Assembly (NCBI GenBank): GCA_023653785.1
Contig: JAMKCH010049152.1
Location: 25,576 to 89,575, forward strand
Reading direction: 5' to 3'
Source: Ophioderma brevispina
Lineage: Eukaryota; Echinodermata; Ophiuroidea; Amphilepidida; Ophiodermatidae
DNA: 64,000 nucleotides
Numbering within the stretch: position 1 is the first letter of the stretch; every line of letters begins with the position of its first letter. The position numbers were made by a program, and so were the translations under genes. The notes under the pieces are model-generated. The model ran no database searches. It saw only the letters and a program-made list of their open reading frames with translations, and was not told the DNA's origin. Shown here piece by piece: positions 10,641-24,141 of the stretch.

Positions 10641-11657
10641 GTTACAAAGTGCGACGCGATAAAACTAAATTTATACGCGCCCCCTTTGCAAATGTCCACG
10701 TTTTCATTGCTTGTTAGTGTTTATGCCAACTAAACCGGTGTTGTTAAAAATTATCTCTCAAAACCACTCTTACCATTTTTCTTCATATCCTGAGGTTTTA
10801 ACAAGTGTAGTTTTTTTTTTTGCAATAAAAAAAATTAAAACGAACTGCCCTAGCCTTTGTGTGCTCACCTAAGTTCAAAGGCTGAGGCTTGTGGCAAACT
10901 GCCCGTGATATATGCGCGTATTGGGATATATTTTCCGCTGGCTTCTGTTTCGGTATTGCATGCGGCGTTGTTGTAAATATACCACAGGGATTAACATGGT
11001 AGCTTCCATTATCGTTGTACAGTTGTGTGTATATAAATTGGTCGGAATAAATCTCGATTTTTTCGCAGGAATACTCCAATGCCATGAAAACCATCTGGTA
11101 CGTTTTTTATTAGGGATATTTCATTATATATGTGCCGATAGATTATACCAAATCGCTTTAAGCTAAGATCGCGTAAGTAAAGCTAATTTAGGTTTCTGGA
11201 ATACGGGCCTAAGTGTTCAGGGAAGGTTAAATTGAGTTTATATTGTTTTGCGCTCATTCAATATAAACGTATTTGTCTAAGTCAAGGTGCTTCACAGTTT
11301 TATGTATTTTGTGGGTGATGCTTCTTATGAATCCATGGTTAACTCCACCTGCCTTTTTGTTTAGTAGTCGCGTGCCGTCTAGCACATTCGGAATCGCGAT
11401 CACACCGCTCAGCTTTTTTGTGAACCCTCTTGTAGGCTGTCACTTGCCTATACCAATAAGGGGTCTACATGGGTTGCCAATTAACACGGCTGTCGCCGTG
11501 ACGCGATTTAAGCGCACTTGGAGTGTCGCGGGTCGCTTTTTAGCCCCATCTCAACGTGTCGCGTGTCACTTTATATTGTGGTGCCATCGGATATCGATCA
11601 TTTATTGGCATCTCATGTTTGGATTTGTTTCTGCCTACAAGTGGGTCCAGGAAAATA
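10641..11657. other. Unassigned sequence with long chance frame
   Basis: A 146-codon plus-strand frame (11273-11713) has no family I recognise and runs into the tandem duplication, so I do not call it a gene. Confidence 0.35.
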
Positions 11658-13624
11658 CGTATTTAGAGAGCGCTATTGCCGATTTGTTGCAACGCTCTGT
11701 TTTTTTAGAGTAATTTAAATTGGCATTATGATTTTACTCCAATTTGAGCTGAAAAATGTGGAGAATCAGTTAGAATCCGTTGCGATAAAATCCCGGAATA
11801 ACACTTTTAGAAATACACTCGGTCCACATTCACATCCACATCGGAACAGACCGTTTAAGTAACGTACAGTACCTCTGTTTTAGGAAATCCTCTTGCATCG
11901 CCGTCGTAAAAAAACCGTTGTGCCTGTCAATAATAATAATCATCGCCATTCTTTGGGCTATTTTTGCGTATCAATTTTAATAATGTCCGACAAAGCCTAA
12001 GCCCCTTAAGGCTTTGTGTAAAGGACGAGAAACAAAACAAGTTTCAAATAGTGCCACGCTGGTCGAATGTAGTCAGTGCGAAGCATCAAACATAATTCTA
12101 CAACATCGATGTCGTTTTTGAACAATTTTACAGTTTTTTGTTTTTTCCAAAATTCAGTGGTGTCATAATATAAGCGCTGAAAAATCGGTCTAAACAAAAT
12201 TGATATTTATATCAGAAAATGTTTAGCAGACCTCGGTAAACTGGTCTTCAATGCACGTGCGCGGATTGATTGTGTTGCTAATGCATTTGTTGGGCCGGTA
12301 GACTCTTTCTGCTGTCATTTTCTGCTAGGCAGTTTAATAGGTGTTATGAAGTAATGCGAGTACGACCAACCCTAACGTTCGCAAGGGTATTTTTTAACAC
12401 AAATTTGCAGTGAGGGGGATTTCCCAAGAATTTTGCATCATATTTATCGGTCGCGGGATTTTCCCAACAATCCATCACGAATCAAAGAGGTAATGCAAGT
12501 TGTAAATAAAACATTACTCAAAAACAGAGTAGACTCTAAAGCTCTATTTTTATGTTGGTCTATTCACAGTATTTTGAATCACATAATTATTATTGCTTAA
12601 GTACTAGCCACGATTAAAGAGGATTGTACAAACTTTTTTCTCATCTGCTGAGTTTACTTACCCCCTTGGGGGGGGTTAACATTGAATGGAACACCCAAGC
12701 ATTCCATATGTAATTAGAAGTAAAACAAAAACAACAGGGGTAATAAACATAAGTTAATAAGTCCAGAAATATTTTTTTTAAAAATCATTAAAAAATACAA
12801 ACCTAGATTTTGAAACTTCAATAAATGATAATTGTTTTTTAATTGCTCAAATTGGTCATTTTCATAGACTGAAAGAGAAATCAATGGCGGCGGGCTCGCG
12901 GCGGCTGCTGGGAAGCTGCCCGGGCAGTGCCGAGTTGATCCGGGAAGTTTTAACAATTTAATTTATAGAGATGAATTATTACCCCGATTATTAAAAAATG
13001 TTAACACATATTACTGATAATGTCTTGAGGAATTAGTAAACTAAAGACCTCTTCCGGCCGCCCGGGGAGATCGCGTTTTGGAAGTTATTTTCGTACATCC
13101 TTAGACTTTCTATCGCTTTGTATTTTGTAAGTTTGTTTCCCACAAGATGGGGTCGCGTTGTCAAAGCATACGAAGTTATGAAAGTCGTACGTCGTTTTTT
13201 AATTTTCCTCCCCCCAAAAGTCCCGTGTCGAACGATAACAGTAATTTTTGGAAATGTCCTGTCTCGCTCGATAAGCGACTGCGTGTCGAAAGTTCGCGAG
13301 ATAAGAAAGCCGCGTGTCGCACTGTCGCGCGGTCGATTTTACCCATGTAAAACCCCTAATACAATCTGTGGAGGTCACGTCAAAAAGGTTCTCGCATATA
13401 CTGCAATGTATATTAAAACGCATTTATCGGCGTCATATTAGCGATTCTTCGTAGAACTTTATTCAATAGTTCTCACCTGGTTGCAACATTGATCATAGTT
13501 TTATACGAAGCGCACATTGTTTGTTTGTAGAATAAATATGCGTTGGACACGTGCCCGCGCCCGTTCCAAAGTTTATTCATTGATGGGCCAGCACGCAATT
13601 CATTGCTGAACTGTGTCTATAATT
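11658..13624 (+). repeat. Tandem duplication, unit 1 (1,967 bp)
   Basis: The unit starts at CGTATTTAGAGAGCGC and is followed head-to-tail by unit 2, which starts with the same word at 13625. From 11658 to about 13090 the two units look identical except for one base in a T run near 12634. From about 13090 to 13624 they drift to many one- and two-base indels while keeping the same order of words. There is no recognisable coding content. Open frames at 12006-12197 and 12714-12956 (minus) occur identically in unit 2. Confidence 0.95.
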
Positions 13625-15592
13625 CGTATTTAGAGAGCGCTATTGCCGATTTGTTGCAACGCTCTGTTTTTTTAGAGTAATTTAAATTGGCATTATGATT
13701 TTACTCCAATTTGAGCTGAAAAATGTGGAGAATCAGTTAGAATCCGTTGCGATAAAATCCCGGAATAACACTTTTAGAAATACACTCGGTCCACATTCAC
13801 ATCCACATCGGAACAGACCGTTTAAGTAACGTACAGTACCTCTGTTTTAGGAAATCCTCTTGCATCGCCGTCGTAAAAAAACCGTTGTGCCTGTCAATAA
13901 TAATAATCATCGCCATTCTTTGGGCTATTTTTGCGTATCAATTTTAATAATGTCCGACAAAGCCTAAGCCCCTTAAGGCTTTGTGTAAAGGACGAGAAAC
14001 AAAACAAGTTTCAAATAGTGCCACGCTGGTCGAATGTAGTCAGTGCGAAGCATCAAACATAATTCTACAACATCGATGTCGTTTTTGAACAATTTTACAG
14101 TTTTTTGTTTTTTCCAAAATTCAGTGGTGTCATAATATAAGCGCTGAAAAATCGGTCTAAACAAAATTGATATTTATATCAGAAAATGTTTAGCAGACCT
14201 CGGTAAACTGGTCTTCAATGCACGTGCGCGGATTGATTGTGTTGCTAATGCATTTGTTGGGCCGGTAGACTCTTTCTGCTGTCATTTTCTGCTAGGCAGT
14301 TTAATAGGTGTTATGAAGTAATGCGAGTACGACCAACCCTAACGTTCGCAAGGGTATTTTTTAACACAAATTTGCAGTGAGGGGGATTTCCCAAGAATTT
14401 TGCATCATATTTATCGGTCGCGGGATTTTCCCAACAATCCATCACGAATCAAAGAGGTAATGCAAGTTGTAAATAAAACATTACTCAAAAACAGAGTAGA
14501 CTCTAAAGCTCTATTTTTATGTTGGTCTATTCACAGTATTTTGAATCACATAATTATTATTGCTTAAGTACTAGCCACGATTAAAGAGGATTGTACAAAC
14601 TTTTTCTCATCTGCTGAGTTTACTTACCCCCTTGGGGGGGGTTAACATTGAATGGAACACCCAAGCATTCCATATGTAATTAGAAGTAAAACAAAAACAA
14701 CAGGGGTAATAAACATAAGTTAATAAGTCCAGAAATATTTTTTTTAAAAATCATTAAAAAATACAAACCTAGATTTTGAAACTTCAATAAATGATAATTG
14801 TTTTTTAATTGCTCAAATTGGTCATTTTCATAGACTGAAAGAGAAATCAATGGCGGCGGGCTCGCGGCGGCTGCTGGGAAGCTGCCCGGGCAGTGCCGAG
14901 TTGATCCGGGAAGTTTTAACAATTTAATTTATAGAGATGAATTATTACCCCGATTATTAAAAAATGTTAACACATATTACTGATAATGTCTTGAGGAATT
15001 AGTAAACTAAAGACCTCTTCCGGCCGCCCGGGGAGATCGCGTTTTGGAAGTTATTTTCGTACATCCTTAGACTTCTATCGCTTTGTAGTTGTAAGTTGTT
15101 CCCACAAGATGGGTGTCGCGTGTCAAACATACGGAAGTATGAAGTTATGAAAGTAGTACGTCGGTTTTTAATTTCACCCCAAAAGTCGCGCGTGTCGAAC
15201 GATAACAGTAATTTTTGGAAGAAAATGTCCGTCGCCGATATAAGAGGGACTGCGGTCGAAAGTTCGCGAGATAAGAACGGCACGTGGTCGCACTGCGCGC
15301 GTGTCGCTTTTACCCATTGTAGACCCCTATACAATCTGTGGAGGTCACGTCAAAAAGGTTCTCGCTATCCTGCAATTTCTATGTTAAAGCAAGTTATCGG
15401 GCGGCTACTAGCGATTCTTGTAGAAACTTTATTCAATAGTATCAACATGGTTTGCACAATGGATCATAGTTCATACGAAGAGAAGATATATGGTGTTGTT
15501 AAATAAATATTGGGTGGAAACTGTGCCGGCCCAGTCAAAAGTATTATTCATTGATGGGAGCACGCAATTCATTGCTGAACTTGTCTATCATT
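13625..15592 (+). repeat. Tandem duplication, unit 2
   Basis: This is the second copy of the unit at 11658-13624. It matches almost perfectly to about 15058, then diverges by indels to about 15592 (AGCACGCAATTCATTGCTGA is still shared near the end). After that the sequence continues into unrelated G+T-rich DNA. Confidence 0.95.
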
Positions 15593-16500
15593 TAATTCAT
15601 TGGCAGTTGTGTTTAATAGTATGCTGCGTCGAATTGGTAGTGTAAACAGCTACATAGTGAACGCGCTTTACAAAAAGTACCGGTTCAATGCTTCTGTTAA
15701 TGTTGTGTATTGACGGCTCTGCTTCAAGTTGAACGTGGATATAATTGTTGGCGGAGGTTTTAAGTTCAAATGGAATTTCAACGTGAAGAGTTGTGCGAGT
15801 TCGCCCCCCCTGTGATCGGCGATTGTGTGCTTTAGTGTGGGACCAACTTCAAGTTGTTGTTGTATTCAGAAAGCTTTTTCATTTGGAAGCGGTAAACGGA
15901 CGGTATTTGAATGTAGATGCGTGGAGCGAGAGTGCCAGTACGCCGTGAAGTTGGATGTGGACTGGGTGAACTACTGACCGATGCTACTGTTGCTTTATGA
16001 AATTCTTGATTTTAGATGCGTTAGGGGGTGAGTTCATGTTAAAGCATATAGCAATTTTTTAAGTATACTTAGGGTGTGAAATACTAGGTTAAGCCTGTAA
16101 TATTATAGCGGTTATGCACGTCAATATGCGGAAACGGATTGGCAATTGTATGAAGTGGGAAGAAGGCGTGCTTTTGTTGGCCGTCAGCGATGAATTGAGG
16201 ATCGATATGTGCATTTGATCGTGTGCTGTGAGCTAATTAGTAGGCCGTTAATAAGTTTTTTATACTTGGTTCAAATTATTTCTAATTCAGTAGGTATTTT
16301 GATGCTGTTATTAGTATCCTTCGGGTTCGTGGACGTGTGGGTGTTTGTGTTGGTGTGTGTGTTTAGTCCACAATATATTATAGCGAGGAGGAACAAGCAG
16401 TTAATTTTGTAATTAAACGTTTTGTGGAATTTTGTATTCGTTGCATGTTTTGTGTGTGTGAGCTTGTTTTTGCATTGGTTGATGTGGTGCGTAAATTTTA
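15593..16500. other. G+T-rich non-coding stretch
   Basis: The plus strand is strongly enriched in G and T (GTGTG, TTGTG words). No exon or RNA gene is recognised. Confidence 0.5.
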
Positions 16501-17340
16501 GTTGAGAGGATGATATGTCTGCTTTGTTTGTCACGTATGAAGTGAGGTGGTTGTGTACCGCGTTCATTTCAAATTGATACGTGATGTGGGGTGGAAGTGG
16601 GTAATGTGTGGTAATGTAGTTTTGTATATGAGTATGTTTCTGTGAGTTACGATCCAAAACGGAGTTCGTCGAATGTTAGTTTTTAATTCTGTATTATGTG
16701 CATTTGTTATAAGCATTACTTGGGTTCGTATTTATGTGTGCGTGTGCGTGTCTCAATTATGGCAATTATTTACGCAGCTTGGCTTTTGCGTGTGGTTGTA
16801 TTGGGGCGTAACTGAGTTGCGTTTTTGATATGTCTGTTGTTGGTTGTTCCGTATGAATTTTCTTTTGTGATTGTGTGTGTTTACCTGCGTTCATTCACAT
16901 TTGATACGTTGATGTGGTGAGGGGGTTGTCAAAGTGTTATTTACTTTTTGTATAATGAGTTCTGTTCTGATGATTAATCCAAAAAACGGAGTGCGAGTGT
17001 TAGTTTTTAATTCTAGTAGTATTTTGCATGTGGTATAAATGTCATAATTTGCGTTCGAATGTTAGGGGTCGCGTTTAAATATATGACAATTATGTGTGCA
17101 GCTTGCGTTTTGTAGTATTGTGGTTGTATATGGTTGCGCCAACTGTAGTTCAGTTTTTGATATGTTTGTTTTTGGTTTGTCGTATGGAGTGATGTGAGTT
17201 TTTGCCTGCGTTTATTTGAAAGTCGAGCGTCTGGGTGGGTCCAAGTTGTTTGTATGAGTGGTATTTCAAGTTTTTGTAGGTGAGTTCATGGTTCTGTGAG
17301 TTGTTATCCCAAACGGTGTTCGCGTCTGTTACTCATGCTT
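16501..17340 (+). repeat. Degenerate ~328-bp tandem repeat
   Basis: The anchor word CCAAAACGGAGTTCG followed by GTTAGTTTTTAATTCT appears near 16653. A close variant is near 16980 and a weaker one (CCCAAACGGTGTTCGCG) near 17308, giving a period of about 328 bp. Between anchors each unit has GCAGCTTG, a TTTTTGATATG word, a TTGGTTGT-like word, CCTGCGTT and a TGTGAGTT-like word. Part of a preceding unit lies near 16513-16600. About 2.5 units are visible, with many small indels. Confidence 0.7.
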
Positions 17341-20300
17341 GAAAAGTGTATGAGTTATGGGTGTTAAATTGAGGTTGGTTATATAAGTTGACGAAATTGG
17401 GTCGTTTAGCCTAATCCGATATTTTAAGGTTTTGAAATAAATCGTGTGGATAAGCTGGTTAGATTATCGTAACCCCCTCACTCCCCTTTTTTAAGCGGTT
17501 TCAAGTTTATTTGCGGTTTCGATGGGTATGACTGCCTTGCGGGGAGTTCAGTCATGTGATTTTATTGTGAGGGACTGTTCGAGGGGACTTGATTGGTAGA
17601 ATTGTCGGTTGAGATTGGTTCGTGGCAAATTGTACAGGACTATAGTAGATTCAACCATCGTGTCACCTCTTAGTACTTACTTGTCCGAAGGTATGGGCAT
17701 TGAATGGGGGCATGTGCAGTGGGGGAAATTAAAATTCCACGTTAAATCTATTTGATGAAAAATGTAGTAGATAGCAGAGAAAAATAATCTTGCTTTATAA
17801 TGAAAGTATTCAAAATCAACGTAAGAGAATTTAGGCTACCACCATTCAACTATTCGATTTGCTTCAGTGTATTCAATGACACAGTGTGAATGAATGTGCT
17901 GTCTCTGGCAACACAAAAGTATTTGCCCACGCTCTTGTAAAAAAGGATTGTCAACTGAAACAGCCAGAGTATATTAATTAGTTCTAAAACAGGTAATGGA
18001 ATACATATTTTCTTTTGTGTCTCCTCTCGCCAACTAATAGACGCTGTCCAAAACTTTTGCCCTGGTGACACGATGGTGGATCTATCTAGTATAGGTGGTG
18101 TATGCATGAAGCATCCTTACTTGTGGGAAGATGTGTAAATATGGTTTGAACCGTCGGTGAGTGAGTGTGAGATTTTTTTTTTTGTTTTTTTTGCTTGTTA
18201 CGTATATGTAGGCTCAGGAATTGTACTTGTTACGTTATTGGAGTTTAGGGACTTTGATAGTTTTGGGTGTAATGTTGGCGGAGTCTAAGTGTAAGGTATT
18301 TTGTGCATAGAAATATTTGAGCCGACTGGTTAGTTTGCAATTAGGGCGTTTGCTTCATGCCTGGATGTCAGCCCAGTGTTACTTGTAGATAGTCGGGAAT
18401 TTAATTCTGAAAACCTATTGTTCAGTGGTTGTTTATTATTGCTAAAAGATAAATGGTTTCATGGACTTATTGCGGAATGTGTCCTTCAAAACTGGGTGTC
18501 AGTTGTTTGTATTAATCGGATGTCTTATCGAATTCGGTTTCGATACATCTCGCCTCTGTATTTTAATTTGTTAATGAATGGAAGGCAAAATTGTCGGGAG
18601 GTTGTTTGTGTAGGCCTATAAGGTCGGTAGCAGTTGGTAAAGGTGTGGTTGACTCAAGGTTTGAAATTTTTGAAAGTCTTAGAAATGTGTTGTTATTGCG
18701 TTCTTGTGGATTCAGAGCAGTTTATGGATGAGTTGATGGTAGTCAAGAAAGAAAGTGTGAGGTCTATACTTCTCATGCGCTAAATTTTGGGTATGTGTTT
18801 TTATTTTTGTTGTAATTTTGATGGTGTTAATTGGAGGGCGATCGATAGTTACAGAGTGTGTTACTAAATTGCTAGTCTTTGCCATTGAGTTTTTTTTTTA
18901 GTTGTTTTTGTTTGTGTGAGAGTTGAATATCTTTTGCTGTTCTCTACATGTGAGTTAGGGTGATATTTATCTAGTTTTTTATTTTAGAGCACCATCGGAG
19001 AAACTTTTTTGGTATTTGTGCAGTTAACATTCTGTAGGTTAGCGTACTGTGTGGTTTTTCACTAGTGAGCTCATTTGTGGCATGCCAAGTGTACCTTTTC
19101 TACGGCTTGTAGACTGCCTGTATGCGTGCGGTAAGAAATACTTTGTTTGGGTATCGCAATTGAGTTATTCATTTTGTATTTAAATTCATTTAAGGAATCG
19201 ATTTTTTGCTGCTTTTGGCTTGTTTGTTCTTGTGTTTTTGACTAGAATCAATGGAGGACATCTAAAAAGTGGAACTATACAAAGCCTGGGTACTCCTGTA
19301 ACTGTTGTATGGGAGTATTAATCTCGACAGTTTGTCAGCGGCCTCCTTAATTTTCGACGAGTATGCCGAAGGTTAATGTTCGTGACATGCCTTGTTGCAA
19401 CAACGTGCCATGGGAGCCGTTCCGTTTTCATCAGAATTGGAGGAAACGAATTTCTTTTTGGATTCTGTGTGAATAAAATAATCATTTTGAATTTATCTCT
19501 ACTCAACGGACAACGCGTTCTGCAGAAAGTTTGATGAATATCACCTCAAAAATCGTTTGATCATCTTTTTTGTAGAGGATCAATGCATGTGTGAAATGTT
19601 AATGGTGGATGCATCGCTAATTGTAAAGTGGAGTGACATTGGAGGTTCTGGTTACAGCATGACACATTATATATGTACTTAATAGTCGCATAGCATTTCT
19701 TTGGTTATGAAGATTCTTCAACGCACGTTCGGTGAAAGGGTGCGCCTGTACAAGTGCCGGGTTTGCGTATGCTATGATGCTATCTACTGACGTTTTTAGT
19801 GTCATTCATCATGTACCCTTCACGCTGTTGTTTTTTTGGAATGGAAAAACATATACATTAGCTTCTACACAAACATGGGATGGTCAAAATACGTGTTTGC
19901 CAGTAGTTAGTATTAAGATATATCAGCTTGGGATATTAATTTCTAAAAGCATATCCTCTATTGCCACGTATTGGTTATCGTCAAGGCTACCATAGCGAAT
20001 CTCGTATACGTCGTCGTGCGATTTGAAAATTTGAGTTTGAAATAATGGAATTGCTAGCTTATTGTGTACTGTGATCGTCAAAGTTAACCACTTTACTGCT
20101 AAAGAGTATTCAAGTTTCAATGACTATGTTTGTCTGCGTGTTTGGATATTGCCACAACAATTGCCGTTAACGAGCATGTACACTAGCAGCAGAATGATAA
20201 CGAGGATGTATCAGACTAAGTATTAAGTTTGGACATTGAGGGTGGGAAGCCGATATTGTTCTTCCAGCAAATACGAATAATGTAATTTTATTACGGTAGT

Positions 20301-22295
20301 TTTTGTCATCCAAAAAGCGGGTAGATATCATATATAAATTTATGGTTACTTGTGTGGACGTTTTGGGGGATGCAAGCTAAATAATTTATGTGCGTGAACG
20401 TTAAGTTATTTCACACTTACACGTACTGGTTTTTTTATAGGCAAATATGGAAATATTACATATTTTCATAAATATTTTAAAGAGAAAAGGTTCCGTGGAA
20501 TCTTGAGCAACTAACACATTTTCTTCGATCTGAAGCCTTTGGATGCGCGTTCTCCTTTAACTTATATGTTTTTATTGATTCTCCCCCTTTTTTAGATGGG
20601 TTAAGTTCAGGTACATACTAAGCTAGGCAGCCTTTCTCACCTCGGGTCTGCTAAAAATAGTTTTTTATTTGAATTTTTGCTTTCAACACGCGATGCCTCG
20701 TGATGCTGATCATAAATGTCGGTTTACCTGGCATTTTGCCTGATAGTTTGTGTTGACTGTAAACCGATACTGAGTGCCAAGGAAGTTTGTCTTGTGGAGG
20801 GGGTGTTGTTAATAAACTTCGTTGGGACCCTCTCTCACCCTTGTTTTCTGGCTGCGGGGGCGGGGGGGATGTTTGCAAAGTCCTTCAGCAGGAGCAGGAA
20901 CGTGTTTGCCAGGTGGTTTTTATTTACTCCTTTTGAGCAAAATATCAATTAAGTTAATGATGAATTGGAAAATATACGCTTGAAAGTTATAAGTTTCATT
21001 AAATATTTCATGCTTAGGCTGCTCTTACTTTAACTTTATTAAGATGTTAGCGGTTTGAATTGGATGGTTGGGTCACATCACTCTCTCTCTGCTGTCGGCC
21101 TTATTTATGATTGCAAGTCGTAGTTTAAAGATTCAAATAACAGTTACCTGACAAAATACTTGGTTGAAAAGCAATTTGAGAGATTGAGTGAATATCACAG
21201 ATGATCTGTCTGTGTGTAGGTTGGGCGGACTCCTCTCTGCATCTCTGTATATATTCCATGGACATAACATGTATAATTGGATGTCTATAGTACGAATGTT
21301 CTGTTGCAAGGAACCAGAATGTAAAGGTAAATATCAGATTTCTGTTGATTCAGGCTGGGTTAGTCGCCCTCTCTTCTGTGTAGTGTTTTATTAAAATATG
21401 TTATAAGCATGGCAATACAGATGACCTGTTCTGTAAGAGGGTTGAGTTTGGGTCAAGTACCTCTTGAATATCATTGAATTTAATAATTTGCAATATTTAC
21501 TATGATAAGTGAGATCTAAAAGCTCAACCGTCAGTGTTAGCTGTCTGGGGGTGGGTTGGGTGGCGTAAACAATGGCTGAGGGTGATCCCCATTGAATAAA
21601 GATGTGAGTTAATCCTGCAACACTGTCATGATATTGGCAAAATAATAATACCCCACAGAGGTGGTAAGGTATGGCATTTCTAATTCTTGGGGGTGATCGA
21701 TTGTTTCCACCGAAGTCCAGAAAAAATATATAATATATTAGATATACTTCGTTCATAACCAAATTCCTCTGTGGCAAGACTTCACACCGCGAATTGATAC
21801 AGAAGAGAGAGGCGAATGTAGGTAAGCAACACTACTGCAGCGGACGTAGTGTGTGATGTATGCGAGGCGCACGCTTGTGGTCTAGAAGTCCGCGGTGTAA
21901 AATGGAATTGACTTTCACGCGCGGATAAACAAAGCCAAATAATGTGTGCATATACGTGGATGAACAAAGTATAGGGCAAGTGGTAGTTTTAGTTAATGAA
22001 AGACATGATATTTATTTCAAATATTGTAATGAGACAAAGGGAACAAAGCGAGTAAAAACACTAAAAATACATTGATTATAAAGATTTATAACTGTGTTTC
22101 AGACAAGTTATGTTTATTTCTACGCCTATAATAAAAAGATAGTTTAAATAATTATCAGCAAGTTGAAGACTAGCACTCATGACCAATTAAAAATTTTTCC
22201 ATGACCGGCTTTTGTTATTCCCATAAATATGCATTTTCGAAAAAAAAAAGTAATGAAAGGAAAAGTTGTTATTTAGCATTGGCCAACAAGATCAT
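17341..22295. other. Long G+T-rich region without recognisable genes
   Basis: The plus strand stays G+T-rich to roughly 21 kb, then becomes balanced. I see only short frames, none with a family signature and none framed by convincing splice sites. Confidence 0.4.
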
Positions 22296-22490
22296 TGGGT
22301 TCATCTTCAAAAATATTATTTATATGGATAACTTCTATACCAATTATACTGGGTTAATTGACAAACGCATTTTCTGGTTTCATTGGCAACGGTTAACAAA
22401 TAGGGCATCAATTCAGTTGACTTTTGATTCCGATCGTATATGAAAGCCAGGAACTGTGGCTCCCGGAGGACTATATATGCTTTCACATGG
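22296..22490. mobile_element. CGGTGTGG-family element, partial copy 2
   Basis: It shares TAGGGCATCAATTCAGTTGA and GTGGCTCCCGGAGGACTATA, then a CTTTCACA end, with the elements at 2820-3142 and 23362-23530. The left end is not clear. Confidence 0.45.
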
Positions 22491-23361
22491 TGTAAAGAAA
22501 TGAGTGACCCCCAGAAAGGGTCCTAGCTACCATAACAAGGTACGAAATCAAACCGTGCCCTTGTTAGACCGAGGTTATTTGGGTACAATGCTGAAAAACA
22601 AATGATGCGAAGCATGCAGGGGAGAAGACCAATAGACAGATTGGTGGTATAGGGGAACTAGGACAGTCACCCGGGCACTTATTTATGACAAGGGTGTATA
22701 GTACGTTTATGAGAGCGATTTTTGGTGCTGGGATGGGAAGGGATGATGATCAACGTAAAACGGTATGTATCTGGTATATATTTGAAGTGCCAAAGAATTC
22801 CACTTTGTCCAACCTTCGGTCATTAATAATTGAACATGTTATTATACTGTCTGTATATGTAAGTATAAGCTGCCCCTCTGCCCACCTGTTAAAACACGCC
22901 AATTATGACCCTTTTGAATTAATGAAGCAGCTATTTTTGAATGTTCAATTTAAAAAGAGCGGGAGGAATCGAATCATTTGAGTATTAGTTGAAAGGAAAA
23001 CAAAGGCTTGGAAATGTGACCTGTTGAAATCGGCAGTGAATGGAATCACAAAGATATAATATTTAAAATCAATGGGGTGTGGCTAGTTACCATCATGGCA
23101 GTGGCCACATTTATTTTTTATTTACTTTCTTTCATGAAGATCAGCAGTGGGGTGAGTAAATGTCATCAGGGACAGACTGATGTAACATGGATGTTAATAT
23201 CAGCGTACAATGGATAGGGTTAACGTAATTATTTTTTGTGGTGGCCTTTTTTCAATCCAATAATTCTATTGATATTTTCCTTGGTAAGTAGCCTCCTCTC
23301 CATGCTAATGGAATGCTTGGTCACATGGTTGGAAGATCGGTCTTGGGAAAATACACTATAG
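22491..23361. other. Unassigned intergenic sequence
   Basis: A 98-codon plus-strand frame at 22685-22981 has a GTATGT word inside it, but no family or flanking exon supports a gene. Confidence 0.35.
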
Positions 23362-23530
23362 AAGTTATTATAGTCCGGCGTACTCACAGTCCGCCTATAT
23401 ACAACGGTAAGGAATAGGGCACTCGATTCAGTTGACTCTTCACGCAACATTAGTTTCACGCTTTATTCCGTTATCGTCTATGGAGCCCGGACTATGGCTT
23501 CCGCCGGACTATAGTTGCTTCCACACCGGG
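23362..23530. mobile_element. CGGTGTGG-family element, copy 3
   Basis: The left end GAAGTTATTATAGTCCGGCG is mirrored by the reverse complement of the right end, GAAGCAACTATAGTCCGGCG. The interior GGGCACTCGATTCAGTTGAC and CTTCACGCAACATTAG, then TTTCACGCTTTATTCCGTTA, match 2820-3142. The right end is CCACACCGG. It is non-autonomous, with no coding capacity. Confidence 0.6.
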
Positions 23531-24139
23531 TCCAGGTGAATACTGCCTTTTGACTCTCAAACTTTGATGGCAAACCATTCACGAATTAGGGGCGTTTCGA
23601 AAGCATGTTACGAACAATTATCATGATTATTGATTTGTGGACATTGGTGTTTGCGCGTGCATTAAAGCACGGGTATGTAAACGCACCGTTGAAATAATGA
23701 TACTTCTCCTGTATGCCGTCCATTCAAGTTAATGTTGTGTGGAACCTTGGGTATCATCTCGTTTGTATTGCACACATTGTGTGCAAAAAACAACGGTTCG
23801 GATTTGATCCTGTTGAACAAAGATCGGAATTATTCATTTCATACCAGTGGCGGACAATATTGGTCGTGAATCATCTACCTACAAAGTGGAGTCAATGGAA
23901 CCATCCACAAAACGCAAATACTAATGGTACCAAACCTTTATTCGCTTATTTTCAAAACAAGGGTGAAATGCCCAGATTTCAATAGATTTGAAGGTTTAAA
24001 TTGACCTATTCCTTTCGTCATATCAAAAACGTCTTAGGTCCAAAGATACCCAACAACTGTCTTTTCGTGACTTATATCGAAAGTGCATGCTTTTGTATAT
24101 GATTAATAAAAGCCAGACATCTAAGTTCACTGGACAGAT
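23531..24139. other. Unassigned intergenic sequence
   Basis: Only short open frames are present. No recognisable product. Confidence 0.4.
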
Positions 24140-24141
24140 TA

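Noticed and set aside
10278..10733. 151-codon open frame as a host gene
   Set aside because: Its middle is a dispersed repeat with a reverse copy at 33625-33815; no start context, splice support or family.
11273..11713. 146-codon open frame
   Set aside because: No family signature, and it runs into the tandem duplication unit.
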